The translations under genes and the position numbers were made by a program. Shown here piece after piece: positions 1 through 6,898 of a DNA stretch of 22,389 bases. This stretch comes from JBBREP01 sp036501845 (lineage in GTDB: Bacteria > Actinomycetota > Acidimicrobiia > IMCC26256 > PALSA-610). The notes under the pieces are model-generated. The model was not told the origin of the DNA and ran no database searches. It saw nothing but the letters and a program-made list of their open reading frames with translations. The stretch lies in NCBI GenBank assembly GCA_036501845.1, contig DASXZO010000116.1:1-22389 (forward strand), in the 5' to 3' direction. The first letter of the stretch is position 1. The number at the start of each line of letters is the position of its first letter.

Positions 1-18
1 CAGTGCACTAGTGCACTG
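1..18. repeat. 18-bp perfect palindrome at the window edge
   Basis: CAGTGCAC-TA-GTGCACTG equals its own reverse complement and has no loop. It lies 21 bp beyond the glpX stop codon and is followed on the plus strand by TTTGT. It could be the core of an operator for a dimeric regulator, or part of a terminator whose other half lies outside the window. The left flank is not visible, so the full extent is unknown. Confidence 0.6.
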
Positions 19-39
19 TTTGTGGGACCACGGAGCGGG

Positions 40-1032
40 TTACTCGCCCCAGCGGACCGCGGAGTACTTGACGAGCTTCGACCACTGGTGGCGGGCCTGC
101 ACGGTGCGGATCGTGCCGCTCTTCGAACGCATCACGAGCGACTCGGTCATGGCGCCGTCGGGCAGGTAGCGCACGCCACGCAGGAAGTCGCCGTTGGTCA
201 CGCCCGTGGCCGAGAAGAACACGTCGTCGCTGCGTACGAGGTCGTCCGTGGTGAGGATCTGCTGGAGGTCGTAGCCCTCGTCGATCGCGGCCTGGCGCTC
301 GCCGTCGTTGCGCGGCCAGAGCCGTCCGTAGATCTCGCCACCGAGACACTTCATCGCGCACGCCGCGGTCACGCCTTCGGGCGTGCCACCGATCCCGAAC
401 AGGATGTCGCTGCCGGAGTCGGGCCAGGCGACGGCGATCGCGCCGGCGATGTCGCCGTCGGGGATGAGCTTGATGCGCGCGCCGGCGCCGCGGATCTCCT
501 GGATGAGGCCCTCGTGGCGAGGCCGGTCGAGCACCACCGCGGTCACGTCCTGCACGCGCTCGCCCAGCGCCTTGGCGACGCTCTTGAGGTTGTCAGCCAC
601 GGGCGCGTCGAGGTCGACCGCGTCGACGCACTCGGGCCCCACCGCGATCTTGTCCATGTACACGCATGGCCCGGGGTTGAACATCGTGTCGCGCCCGCTC
701 ATCGCGATCACGGCGAGCGCGTTGTCGCGCCCGAGCGAGCAAAGCGTGGTGCCGTCGACCGGGTCGACCGCGATGTCGACGGGACTCTGGCCAGGTGTGC
801 CGATGCGCTCGCCGTTGTAGAGCATCGGCGCTTCGTCCTTCTCGCCCTCGCCGATCACCACGACACCGTCGATCGACATCGAGTTCAACACGATGCGCAT
901 CGCGTCGACCGCGGCGCCGTCGACGCCGTTCTTGTCGCCGCGTCCCATCCAGCGCCCGGCCGCGAGCGCGGCCGCCTCGGTGACGCGCACCAGCTCCATC
1001 GCAAGGTTGCGGTCCGGCTGTTGTTCGACCAT
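40..1032 (-). CDS. glpX: Class II fructose-1,6-bisphosphatase (GlpX family)
   Basis: Hydrolyses fructose-1,6-bisphosphate to fructose-6-phosphate in cytosolic gluconeogenesis. The 330-residue product matches the usual GlpX length. Visible signatures of the lithium-sensitive phosphatase fold are IGEGEKDEAPMLYNGE near residues 62-77, the metal-binding DPVDGTT near residue 92, and IPDGDIAGA in the C-terminal half, followed by FGIGGTPEG. I chose the ATG at 1032, which gives MVEQQPDRNLAMELVRVTEAA, because GAGGG lies about 8 nt upstream and the family begins at this point. A start at 1095 would add 21 unconserved residues. It is the only gene here with a convincing Shine-Dalgarno sequence and no TANNNT close to its start, so it probably has an ordinary 5' leader. 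It is divergent from the SDR gene across 86 bp. Some GlpX proteins also accept sedoheptulose-1,7-bisphosphate; sequence alone does not settle that here. Confidence 0.95.
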   Translation of the reverse strand: MVEQQPDRNLAMELVRVTEAAALAAGRWMGRGDKNGVDGAAVDAMRIVLNSMSIDGVVVIGEGEKDEAPMLYNGERIGTPGQSPVDIAVDPVDGTTLCSLGRDNALAVIAMSGRDTMFNPGPCVYMDKIAVGPECVDAVDLDAPVADNLKSVAKALGERVQDVTAVVLDRPRHEGLIQEIRGAGARIKLIPDGDIAGAIAVAWPDSGSDILFGIGGTPEGVTAACAMKCLGGEIYGRLWPRNDGERQAAIDEGYDLQQILTTDDLVRSDDVFFSATGVTNGDFLRGVRYLPDGAMTESLVMRSKSGTIRTVQARHQWSKLVKYSAVRWGE

Positions 1033-1104
1033 CCAGTTGCCCTCGTTTTCTCGTCCCGACTGGGTGACGAATCGTCGCAATCTACCCGGGAACAAGGAGA
1101 TTGC

Positions 1105-1110
1105 TACCGT
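1105..1110 (+). promoter_or_regulatory. Candidate -10 (TACCGT) for a leaderless SDR transcript
   Basis: TACCGT fits TANNNT and ends 8 nt before the ATG at 1119. No clear -35 is seen. AAGGAG at 1094-1099 is about 19 nt from the ATG, too far to be a normal ribosome-binding site. Confidence 0.4.
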
Positions 1111-1118
1111 GCGGCTCC

Positions 1119-1934
1119 ATGTCCACGCTCGGTGGCAAAGTGATGCTCGTGACCGGTGCCGCGTCGGGCATCGGTGAGGCGTGTGTGGAGCGATTCCTCA
1201 CGGACGGCGCGACCGTGATCGGCGCCGACGTGCAGCCGCCGCGACGCGATCTCGCGCTGCCCGACGGCATCGCGTCAGCCGCGTTCGCTGAGCTCGATGT
1301 GCGCGACGAGACCGCTACGTCCGAGCTCGTCGCGTCGATCGTGGCCGAGTACGGACGGCTCGACGGAGTTGTGACCGCGGCGGGTGTCGCAGGCGGCGGT
1401 CCGGCGCACATGGTCGACGGCGCGGCGTGGGATCACGTGCTCGCGGTGAACCTCAAGGGCACATTCCTCACCGCCAAGTGCGCGGTCGCGGCGATGCTCC
1501 ACAACGAACCCGTCGCCTCGGAGGCAGGATTCGGAGAGCGCGGCGCGGTCGTGACGATCGCGTCGGTCGAAGGCCTCGAAGGCACGGCCGGTGGGAGCGC
1601 GTACAACGCGTCGAAGGGCGGGGTCGTGTTGTTCACCAAGAACCTCGCGATCGACTACGGCCGCGCGGGCATCCGCGCCAACTGCATCTGCCCCGGGTTC
1701 ATCCAGACACCAATGTTGGCCGGCGTACTCGAGAGCGAAACGATGAGCGCGGTGCGCGACGACATCGTGCACGAGCACAAGCTGCGCCGGCTCGGCCAAC
1801 CGTCGGAGATCGCGGCCGCGGCGCGGTTCCTGCTGTCGAGCGACGCATCGTTCGTCACGGGCGTGGCGCTCCCCGTCGACGGCGGCTACACGGCGGGCCG
1901 TGACCACGGCGTCACCGACATGTTCGGCTTCTGA
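1119..1934 (+). CDS. Short-chain dehydrogenase/reductase (classical SDR)
   Basis: NAD(P)-dependent oxidoreductase of 271 residues; the substrate cannot be told from sequence. The Rossmann glycine motif TGAASGIG is at residues 12-19, and LDVRD follows at the adenine-binding position. The catalytic triad is visible as Ser149, Tyr162 and Lys166 (YNASK), with the usual 13-residue Ser-Tyr spacing. PVDGGYTAG near the C-terminus is typical of classical SDRs. The normal NNAG motif after beta-4 is changed to TAAG (in VVTAAGVAGG), so the structural first Asn is lost. I chose ATG 1119 because it begins just before the first beta strand; a TTG at 1101 would add six residues and sits one base after AAGGAG. 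The stop overlaps the next start by one base (TGATG), indicating translational coupling to the methyltransferase. Confidence 0.92.
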   Translation: MSTLGGKVMLVTGAASGIGEACVERFLTDGATVIGADVQPPRRDLALPDGIASAAFAELDVRDETATSELVASIVAEYGRLDGVVTAAGVAGGGPAHMVDGAAWDHVLAVNLKGTFLTAKCAVAAMLHNEPVASEAGFGERGAVVTIASVEGLEGTAGGSAYNASKGGVVLFTKNLAIDYGRAGIRANCICPGFIQTPMLAGVLESETMSAVRDDIVHEHKLRRLGQPSEIAAAARFLLSSDASFVTGVALPVDGGYTAGRDHGVTDMFGF

Positions 1935-2560
1935 TGGACGCGCGCCTCCTCGACGTCGCCCGCGCGGCCAAGGGCTTCATGCCCGACGACGAAGGCCTCG
2001 CGCTGCACCATGCCGCGCTCGCCGCCGCGCACGAAACCTCGCGGCCGCTGCTCGAAGTGGGCACGTATTGCGGCAAGTCGGCCGTGTATCTGGGTGCCGC
2101 GGCCCGCGCCGCGTCGACGGTGCTGTTCACCGTCGACCATCACCGCGGGTCGGAAGAGAACCAAGCCGGGTGGGACCACCACGACAAAGAAGTAGTCGAT
2201 CCGCACACCGGCAAGATGGACACGCTGCCGTTCTTCCGGCGCACGATCGCCGACGCCGGTCTCGAAGATGTGGTGGTCGGCATCGTGGGTTACTCGATCC
2301 CGGTGGCGCGCGTGTGGAACACCGAGCTCGGCTTCCTGTTCATCGACGGGGGCCACGCGCTCGACGTGGCGATGGCCGACTACGCGGCATGGTCACCGAA
2401 TCTCGTGCCCGGCGCCACGCTGGCGATCCACGACGTGTTCGAGCGGCCCGACGAAGGCGGCCAGGCACCGTTCGAGGTGTGGAAGCGGGCGGTTGGCGAG
2501 GGCTTCGAGCCGGCCGAGACCACGGGGAGCCTGCGCACGCTGCGTCGCGTCGTGGGATGA
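1934..2560 (+). CDS. Class I SAM-dependent methyltransferase (Methyltransf_24-like)
   Basis: A 208-residue product with the Rossmann-like methyltransferase fold. Motif I is LLEVGTYCGKSA (Glu41-Gly47 region). An acidic loop VDHHRGSEEN follows, then FIDGGHALDVAMADYAAW around Asp138-His141, and LAIHDVF near the end of the sheet. Small-molecule O-methyltransferases and the mobile-sugar or macrolide methyltransferases of the Methyltransf_24 group share this order. The acceptor is unknown. The ATG overlaps the SDR stop codon by one base, so both proteins are probably made from one message and may act in one pathway, such as reduction or oxidation followed by methylation. The FG-GAP gene follows after only 7 nt. 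The rival reading is a catechol-type O-methyltransferase. Confidence 0.82.
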   Translation: MDARLLDVARAAKGFMPDDEGLALHHAALAAAHETSRPLLEVGTYCGKSAVYLGAAARAASTVLFTVDHHRGSEENQAGWDHHDKEVVDPHTGKMDTLPFFRRTIADAGLEDVVVGIVGYSIPVARVWNTELGFLFIDGGHALDVAMADYAAWSPNLVPGATLAIHDVFERPDEGGQAPFEVWKRAVGEGFEPAETTGSLRTLRRVVG

Positions 2561-2567
2561 TCTCGCA

Positions 2568-3566
2568 ATGAATCGAGTGGGGTCAGGGCTCGTGTTCGTG
2601 GCGGCCCTCACGTTGGGCTTCGCGAGCATGTCGCGCGCCGGCGCCGCGCCGAACGCTCCGATTACGCCGTCGCCGTTCAACGAGGCTCACGTGAGTGTGA
2701 GCGCGGGCTACGTGCCGATCGTGGGCGACTTCGACGGCGACGGCCACAGCGACGTGTTCTGGTATCACCCGGGTCCGGGCGCCGACTACGTGTGGTGGGG
2801 CACCGGCAATGCCTCGACGTTCGGCACCGCGCAGGACCAGTTCGTGGTGAACGGTTCGTACCGCCCGGTGGCCGGCGACTTCAACGGCGACGGCCGCACC
2901 GACATCGCCTGGATCCCGGTCGATTTTCCGGCCCAGTCGTACGTGTGGCTCGGAAACGCGAACCGCACCTTCACGAGTGGGCAGCCACTCGGCTCGTACG
3001 GTCTGCCGAAGCTCACGTATCGAGCCCGGGTGTTCGCAGGTGACTTCAACGGCGACGGTAAGGACGATCTCTTCGTGTACTCGCCGGGTAGCCATCGCGT
3101 CGTGCTCTTCGGAGCGGCGTCGTTCACCACAATGTTTACGTCGGACAGTTTTACCCCGGTGGTGCACGGCGACTACGCGCCGATTGCCGCTGACTTCAAC
3201 GGTGATGGCCGCACCGACATCTACTGGGCGCAGTTCGCCAAAGGCCCGTGCTACGTCTGGGTCACCAAACCCAACACCACCTTCACGAGCTCGCGGATCG
3301 ATTGTGTTCCGCCCACCTCGTTCGCCGGAGACTTCAACGGCGACGGCAATGCCGACATCTTCGAGTACGAAGCCGGATCGTTCGCCGAACGAATTCTCCC
3401 GGGCACGGCGAGCCAGATCGCGCCGATCACGTTCGCGTCGACGATCGTCCCGAACGTCGTCGGCACCTACACGCCGGTGGTCGGTAAGTTCGGGAGCAAC
3501 GCCAAGTCCGACATCATCTGGTACTCCGGCACCGGCGCCCCATCCCCCTTCTGGATCGCCCGCTGA
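2568..3566 (+). CDS. Secreted FG-GAP/VCBS repeat protein
   Basis: A 332-residue protein predicted to be exported. It starts with MNRVGSGLVFVAALTLGFAS and has a likely signal-peptidase I site around AGA-AP, residues 24-28. The rest is six repeats of about 50 residues. Five carry a calcium-loop core of the type GDFNGDGRTD, starting at Asp54, Asp104, Asp159, Asp209 and Asp255. The sixth, near residue 305, is degenerate (VGKFGSNAKSD) and has lost the acidic ligands. Such repeats fold as beta-propeller blades that bind calcium and often serve cell-surface adhesion or binding. No LPXTG or C-terminal anchor helix is visible, so it may be released. The open frame extends upstream to 2268, but that part overlaps the methyltransferase in another frame and is an artefact. 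ATG 2568 gives the signal peptide. The start lies 7 nt after the methyltransferase stop. Confidence 0.9.
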   Translation: MNRVGSGLVFVAALTLGFASMSRAGAAPNAPITPSPFNEAHVSVSAGYVPIVGDFDGDGHSDVFWYHPGPGADYVWWGTGNASTFGTAQDQFVVNGSYRPVAGDFNGDGRTDIAWIPVDFPAQSYVWLGNANRTFTSGQPLGSYGLPKLTYRARVFAGDFNGDGKDDLFVYSPGSHRVVLFGAASFTTMFTSDSFTPVVHGDYAPIAADFNGDGRTDIYWAQFAKGPCYVWVTKPNTTFTSSRIDCVPPTSFAGDFNGDGNADIFEYEAGSFAERILPGTASQIAPITFASTIVPNVVGTYTPVVGKFGSNAKSDIIWYSGTGAPSPFWIAR

Positions 3567-3573
3567 ACAACTT

Positions 3574-3618
3574 CGTTTGTGCGTTTCTTGGCGTATAGCG
3601 CCGGAAAACGCACAAACG
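3574..3618 (+). terminator. 45-nt hairpin after the FG-GAP gene, overlapping the next promoter
   Basis: The arms CGTTTGTGCGTTT (3574-3586) and AAACGCACAAACG (3606-3618) are perfectly complementary. After one mismatch and two G-U pairs the stem continues as GGCG/CGCC around a TATAG loop. It starts 8 nt after the FG-GAP stop codon. No U-tract follows, so it is either a U-less terminator or RNA 3'-end stabiliser, or a DNA operator. Its right arm covers the place where the -35 of the following gene's promoter would fall (3608-3613). Confidence 0.7.
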
Positions 3619-3630
3619 GTTGGTGGCCGG

Positions 3631-3636
3631 TACCGT
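3631..3636 (+). promoter_or_regulatory. Candidate -10 (TACCGT) for a leaderless YjbR-like transcript
   Basis: TACCGT ends 7 nt before the GTG at 3644. This is the same hexamer, at nearly the same distance, as in front of the SDR gene at 1105-1110. It supports GTG 3644 over the longer TTG 3620 start. The 17-bp upstream position falls inside the right arm of the 3574-3618 inverted repeat. Confidence 0.45.
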
Positions 3637-3643
3637 TCGCGGC

Positions 3644-4054
3644 GTGGTTGCGAGCTTCAGTGATGTCGAGGCGATCATCGGTGGGTTGCCCGAGGTGACG
3701 GTGGGTGCGCGGTTCGGCAATCGCACGTGGTTCGTGGGGAAGAAGGCGATGGCGTGGGAGCGGCCGTTCAGCAAGGCCGACATCAAACGCTTCGGCGACG
3801 CGCCCATTCCCGATGGCGACATCCTCGCCGTCACCGTCGCTGATCTCGACGAGAAGGAAGCGGTACTCGCCGCGGGTTCGCGTGGCGTGTTCACGATCGA
3901 GCACTTCAGCGGTTACGCCGCGGTGCTGATCCAGGTGAAGCTCGTGGGCAAGCGCGTGTTGCGCGACCTCCTCGTTGACGGCTGGCTCGCAGCCGCGCCG
4001 CCGGCGCTCGCCGACGAACACGCGGCCCGACTCACCACACGGAGCCGTCGGTGA
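3644..4054 (+). CDS. MmcQ/YjbR-family protein
   Basis: A 136-residue protein of the small MmcQ/YjbR family, which has a CyaY-like fold and no settled biochemical role. Visible family features are the N-terminal LPEVTVGARFGNRTWFVGKKAMAW, here given as its conserved pieces LPEV, FGNRTWFV and KKAMAWERP, and the C-terminal VKLVGKRVLRDLLVDGWLAAAP segment with its Asp-Leu-Leu-Val-Asp-Gly-Trp core. I take GTG 3644 as the start because the upstream extension to TTG 3620 would overlap the predicted promoter hexamer. No Shine-Dalgarno sequence is seen. The last codon overlaps the next start (GTGA), so the downstream DinB-fold enzyme is almost certainly translated from the same message. The family is sometimes labelled DNA-binding, but nothing in this sequence proves that. 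Confidence 0.8.
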   Translation: MVASFSDVEAIIGGLPEVTVGARFGNRTWFVGKKAMAWERPFSKADIKRFGDAPIPDGDILAVTVADLDEKEAVLAAGSRGVFTIEHFSGYAAVLIQVKLVGKRVLRDLLVDGWLAAAPPALADEHAARLTTRSRR

Positions 4055-4881
4055 TCGATGTCACAACGATGCTCGCTCCCGAACGGGCGAGCCTGCTGGA
4101 ACTGTTGCGCGGCATGTCGGCCGGCGACTGGGACCGCCCCACCGAATGCCCGGCATGGTCGGTGAAGGGCATCGTGCTGCACATCCTCGGCGACGACCTG
4201 TCGCTGCTGAGCCGCCAGCGCGACGCCGCCGCCCAGGGCCTCATCCTGTTCGCCGAGGACCACCCGGGCTTGCAATTCCGCGAGCTACTCGACGGCTTCA
4301 ACGAGCAATGGGTGCATGCCGCGCAATTCTTCGGCACGCCGCTCACCATCGAGCTGATCCGGCTCGTGGGCGAGTGGTCCGACGACTTCTATCGCACGAT
4401 CGGGCTCGACACGACCGCGCGCGAACCGGTCGGCTTCTTCGCGCAGACCGAACCCTCGCCCTACTGGCAGCTCATCGCGCGCGAGTACGCCGAACGGATC
4501 ATCCACCAGTCGCAGATCCGACGAGCGATTGCGGCACCCGAGCTCGAAGGCGAGCTCATCACGTGGATGGCGCGGGTGGTGGTGCACTCACTCGCGTACT
4601 GGCTGCGCGACTACGAAGCACCGACGGGCGCCACGATCACGATCGAGTGGGGTGGGCCCGGCGCCTTCACGTGGCAAAGGAAGCAAGCGGGCTGGTCGGT
4701 GCACGAAGGTGCCGTCGGCGCGCCCACCGCGACCGTCACGGTCGCGCCGACGCGAGCTGTCGCCCTGCTCACACGCGCCCTCTCGTTGAGCGAGGCGGTC
4801 GAGACCATTTCGTTCGACGGCGATACGCAACTCGCGCGCGGCGCGCTCGAACGCACGACGCCGCTGCTGGCGAGTCCCTAG
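4051..4881 (+). CDS. DinB-fold mycothiol-dependent maleylpyruvate isomerase-family protein
   Basis: A 276-residue protein of the actinobacterial MDMPI/TIGR03083-type family within the DinB superfamily. These are metal-dependent enzymes thought to use mycothiol in thiol transfer or isomerisation. The N-terminal four-helix part carries TECPAWSVKGIVLHILGDD, in which His44 corresponds to the first metal ligand. The second and third ligands are Glu148 and His152 in EYAERIIHQ, matching the family's E-x3-H spacing. A C-terminal alpha/beta domain from about residue 185 (TITIEWGGPGAFTW) resembles the sterol-carrier-like MDMPI C-terminal domain. The GTG start at 4051 overlaps the preceding stop codon by three bases, with GGAG at 4041-4044 as a plausible ribosome site. 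The true substrate is unknown; maleylpyruvate is only the founding example. The gene converges on the toroid gene with 11 bp between the stops. Confidence 0.8.
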   Translation: MIDVTTMLAPERASLLELLRGMSAGDWDRPTECPAWSVKGIVLHILGDDLSLLSRQRDAAAQGLILFAEDHPGLQFRELLDGFNEQWVHAAQFFGTPLTIELIRLVGEWSDDFYRTIGLDTTAREPVGFFAQTEPSPYWQLIAREYAERIIHQSQIRRAIAAPELEGELITWMARVVVHSLAYWLRDYEAPTGATITIEWGGPGAFTWQRKQAGWSVHEGAVGAPTATVTVAPTRAVALLTRALSLSEAVETISFDGDTQLARGALERTTPLLASP

Positions 4882-4892
4882 AAGAGGTGCCC

Positions 4893-6011
4893 TCAGCGGC
4901 CGTCGCGCCGGTCGCCCGACCGGTCGAGCGCGAGGCCGGCTTCGATGAGCTCCTCGGCGGTGAGACCCGCCGGCAAGCCGCTGCCGCGGAACAAGCCCGC
5001 AGTGGGGCCGTGGCCGGCGAGCGCGTTGGCCGCGAGCACGACCGCGGCGCTGTTCCACGTGGGCTTCTCCACCGGATACAGCTCGCCGTCGAGATCCCAG
5101 TGCTCACCGTCGAAGTTCGCGCCGGTCCAGTAGGCACCGTCGTCGTCGCGCAGGAACTGCACCCAGCCGAAGAGCTCGAGCGCGGCGTCGTGCGCACCGA
5201 TCGCGTCGAGCGCCATCACGCACTCGCACGTCTCGGCTGCCGTCACCCACGGTTGATCCGACACGCACCGCACACCGCGCTTCGGCACCACGAACTGATC
5301 CCATCGCGATGCCATCCGCGCGTGCGCGGCGTCGCCTCGCATCACGCCGCCGAGGATCGGGTAGTACCAGTCCATCGCCCAGCGCTGCTTGTCGAGGAAG
5401 CGCTCGGGACGGTGCGCCACCGCGATGGCAAGCGATCCGACCGACAGTTCCCAATCGGGTCGGTCCCAGCCGAGTCGTTCGGCGCACGCGATCGCGCAAC
5501 GCACCGACAGGTAGATCGAGCTGCTGCCGGTGAGCAGCGCACCGCGACCGTCGACGCGATCAGGGTCGGCGTCCCACTCGATCTCGCCGGTGGGGTGCTG
5601 GTGGTCGAGCACGAAGTCGACCGCGCGCTCTACGAGCGGGAAGTAGTGCTCGAGGAAGTTCGTGTCGCCCGTGCAGAGGTAGTGATGCCACACGCCCACC
5701 GCCACGTAACAGGTGACGTTGGTGTCGAGCCAGCGCTGCTTGACCTCGCCGTCCTGGTAATACGCATGCCAGGCACCGTCGGGTCGCTGCATCTGCTCGA
5801 GCCACTCGTACGCCCGCTCCGCGGCAGCGAAGCGCCCGCCGAGGTCGAACGCCATCGCCGACTCGACGTGGTTCCACGGATCGGTGTGGTTGCCGCGACT
5901 CCAGGGAATCTCGCCGTTCGGGAGTTGCTCGGCGGCGATGGCATCGATCGTGTGCTCGATCTCGGAACTGGTGAGGACGCCCGCCAGTTCCGGCAACTCG
6001 AGACGCGGCAT
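4893..6011 (-). CDS. Alpha/alpha-toroid protein, annotated prenyltransferase-like in relatives
   Basis: A 372-residue soluble protein made of repeated helix pairs, each ending in a glycine-aromatic turn. Examples are LPNGEIPWSRGNHTDPW near residue 30, QMQRPDGAWHAYYQDG near 75, PTGEIEWDAD near 140, and DDDGAYWTGANFDGEHW near 290. The pattern fits the six-hairpin/alpha-alpha toroid superfamily, which includes terpene cyclases, prenyltransferases and glucoamylase-like glycosidases. QRPDGAW resembles the QW motif of squalene-hopene cyclases, but no DXDD catalytic motif is visible. I therefore do not assign cyclase activity. ALLTGSSSIYLSVRCA near residue 155 looks conserved and may line the pocket. 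It is the third gene of the glycosyltransferase-methyltransferase-toroid operon; its ATG lies 3 nt after the methyltransferase stop. That linkage favours a role on a glycan or glycolipid, either as hydrolase or binding scaffold. Confidence 0.7.
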   Translation of the reverse strand: MPRLELPELAGVLTSSEIEHTIDAIAAEQLPNGEIPWSRGNHTDPWNHVESAMAFDLGGRFAAAERAYEWLEQMQRPDGAWHAYYQDGEVKQRWLDTNVTCYVAVGVWHHYLCTGDTNFLEHYFPLVERAVDFVLDHQHPTGEIEWDADPDRVDGRGALLTGSSSIYLSVRCAIACAERLGWDRPDWELSVGSLAIAVAHRPERFLDKQRWAMDWYYPILGGVMRGDAAHARMASRWDQFVVPKRGVRCVSDQPWVTAAETCECVMALDAIGAHDAALELFGWVQFLRDDDGAYWTGANFDGEHWDLDGELYPVEKPTWNSAAVVLAANALAGHGPTAGLFRGSGLPAGLTAEELIEAGLALDRSGDRRDGR

Positions 6012-6014
6012 GAG

Positions 6015-6761
6015 CTAGATACTCCTCTTGGCGTAGCGGGCCATGGCGGGCTCCACCTTCTCGCCGTAGATCACGAGGCTCTTGCCGAGCACCGGGTTGA
6101 GCCAGCGCTCGGCCTGGGCGACGGCACCACCGGGCTGTTCGATGCAACGCACGAGGAAGTCGTGGAACGCGCGCACCGGCGGCGCATCGACATTCTCGAG
6201 GCCGTACACGTTCTTCAACCACCAATAGGGCGAGTGGTAGGCGTGCGCGTGATGCGAGCCGCGCAGGTAGAGACCCGCGCGTTCGAGCATCGATTCCAAC
6301 TCGTGCTGGCGGAAGATGCGCACGTGACCGCCGGGCACGTCGTGGTAGTGCCAGTTCAGGGCCCAGTTGACGCGCTCGGGCCAGTAGGTGGGCACGGTGA
6401 CTGCGATGCGCCCGCCCGGCCGCAGCACGCGCACCATCTCGACGATGGCGCGCTCGCAGTCCCAGATGTGTTCGAGCACCTCGCTCGTGACCACACGGTC
6501 GAAGCTGTTGTCGGGGAAGGGCAGATCGAGGGCGTTGCCGTTCACACAACCGGCGAACTGGTCCCAACTCACCTCGCCGCTGTCGAGCATGCCGCCGGTG
6601 GTCGCGAGCACATCCTTCAAGTCGGCGGCCGAGTAGTCGAGCGCGGTGGTGCGCGCGCCCAGCTTCATCGCCTGGAACGCGTGCCGCCCGCCGCCCGATC
6701 CGAGATCGAGCAAGCGGTCGCCGGGCAGCAGCCCGAGACGTTCGAAATCAACCGTCAGCAT
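6015..6761 (-). CDS. Class I SAM-dependent methyltransferase (Methyltransf_11-like)
   Basis: A 248-residue methyltransferase. Motif I is LLDLGSGGGRHAFQA at about residues 17-31, followed by the acidic strand ALDYSAADL, then GNALDLPFPDNSFDRVVTSE, EHIWDCERAIVEMVRVLRPGG (post-I to motif III) and AVTVPTYWPE. The C-terminal half, with GGHVRIFRQHELESML and SHHAHAYHSPYWWLKN, is specific to the actinobacterial group that travels with a GT4 glycosyltransferase and a toroid protein. I keep the ATG at 6761: the family begins MLTVD-ERLGL, and no ATG, GTG or TTG lies usefully upstream in frame. The gap to the glycosyltransferase stop is 14 nt. It probably methylates the product of that glycosyltransferase, though the acceptor cannot be read from sequence. 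Confidence 0.85.
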   Translation of the reverse strand: MLTVDFERLGLLPGDRLLDLGSGGGRHAFQAMKLGARTTALDYSAADLKDVLATTGGMLDSGEVSWDQFAGCVNGNALDLPFPDNSFDRVVTSEVLEHIWDCERAIVEMVRVLRPGGRIAVTVPTYWPERVNWALNWHYHDVPGGHVRIFRQHELESMLERAGLYLRGSHHAHAYHSPYWWLKNVYGLENVDAPPVRAFHDFLVRCIEQPGGAVAQAERWLNPVLGKSLVIYGEKVEPAMARYAKRSI

Positions 6762-6775
6762 CGTGGCGTAGGGCT

Positions 6776-6898
6776 TCAGACCGTGCCAGTAGGGGCAGAT
6801 TGCGGACGCGGAGCGACGGAGGAGCGACTCGGCCGTGCGAGCGAAGCGAGCGTCCGAACGCCCCTGGGGGCGCGAGCCGCAGGCGAGCGGGGGTCAAG
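6776..6898. repeat. GCGAGC-rich repetitive block encoding the glycosyltransferase tail
   Basis: On the plus strand GCGAGC occurs at 6837, 6846, 6872 and 6883, the first two within the direct repeat GCGAGCG-AA-GCGAGCG. GGAGCGAC occurs twice (6810-6817 and 6821-6828). CGCCCCTGGGGGCG at 6859-6872 is an inverted repeat with a two-base centre. It looks like an interspersed or REP-type element that settled at the gene's 3' end and was translated in frame. Confidence 0.5.

Noticed and set aside
1033..1118. A second bidirectional overlapping promoter between glpX and the SDR gene
   Set aside because: TAGATT on the minus strand (1084-1079) is 46 nt from the glpX start and does not overlap TACCGT at 1105-1110. 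glpX has a normal Shine-Dalgarno sequence, so the layout differs from the two compact junctions.
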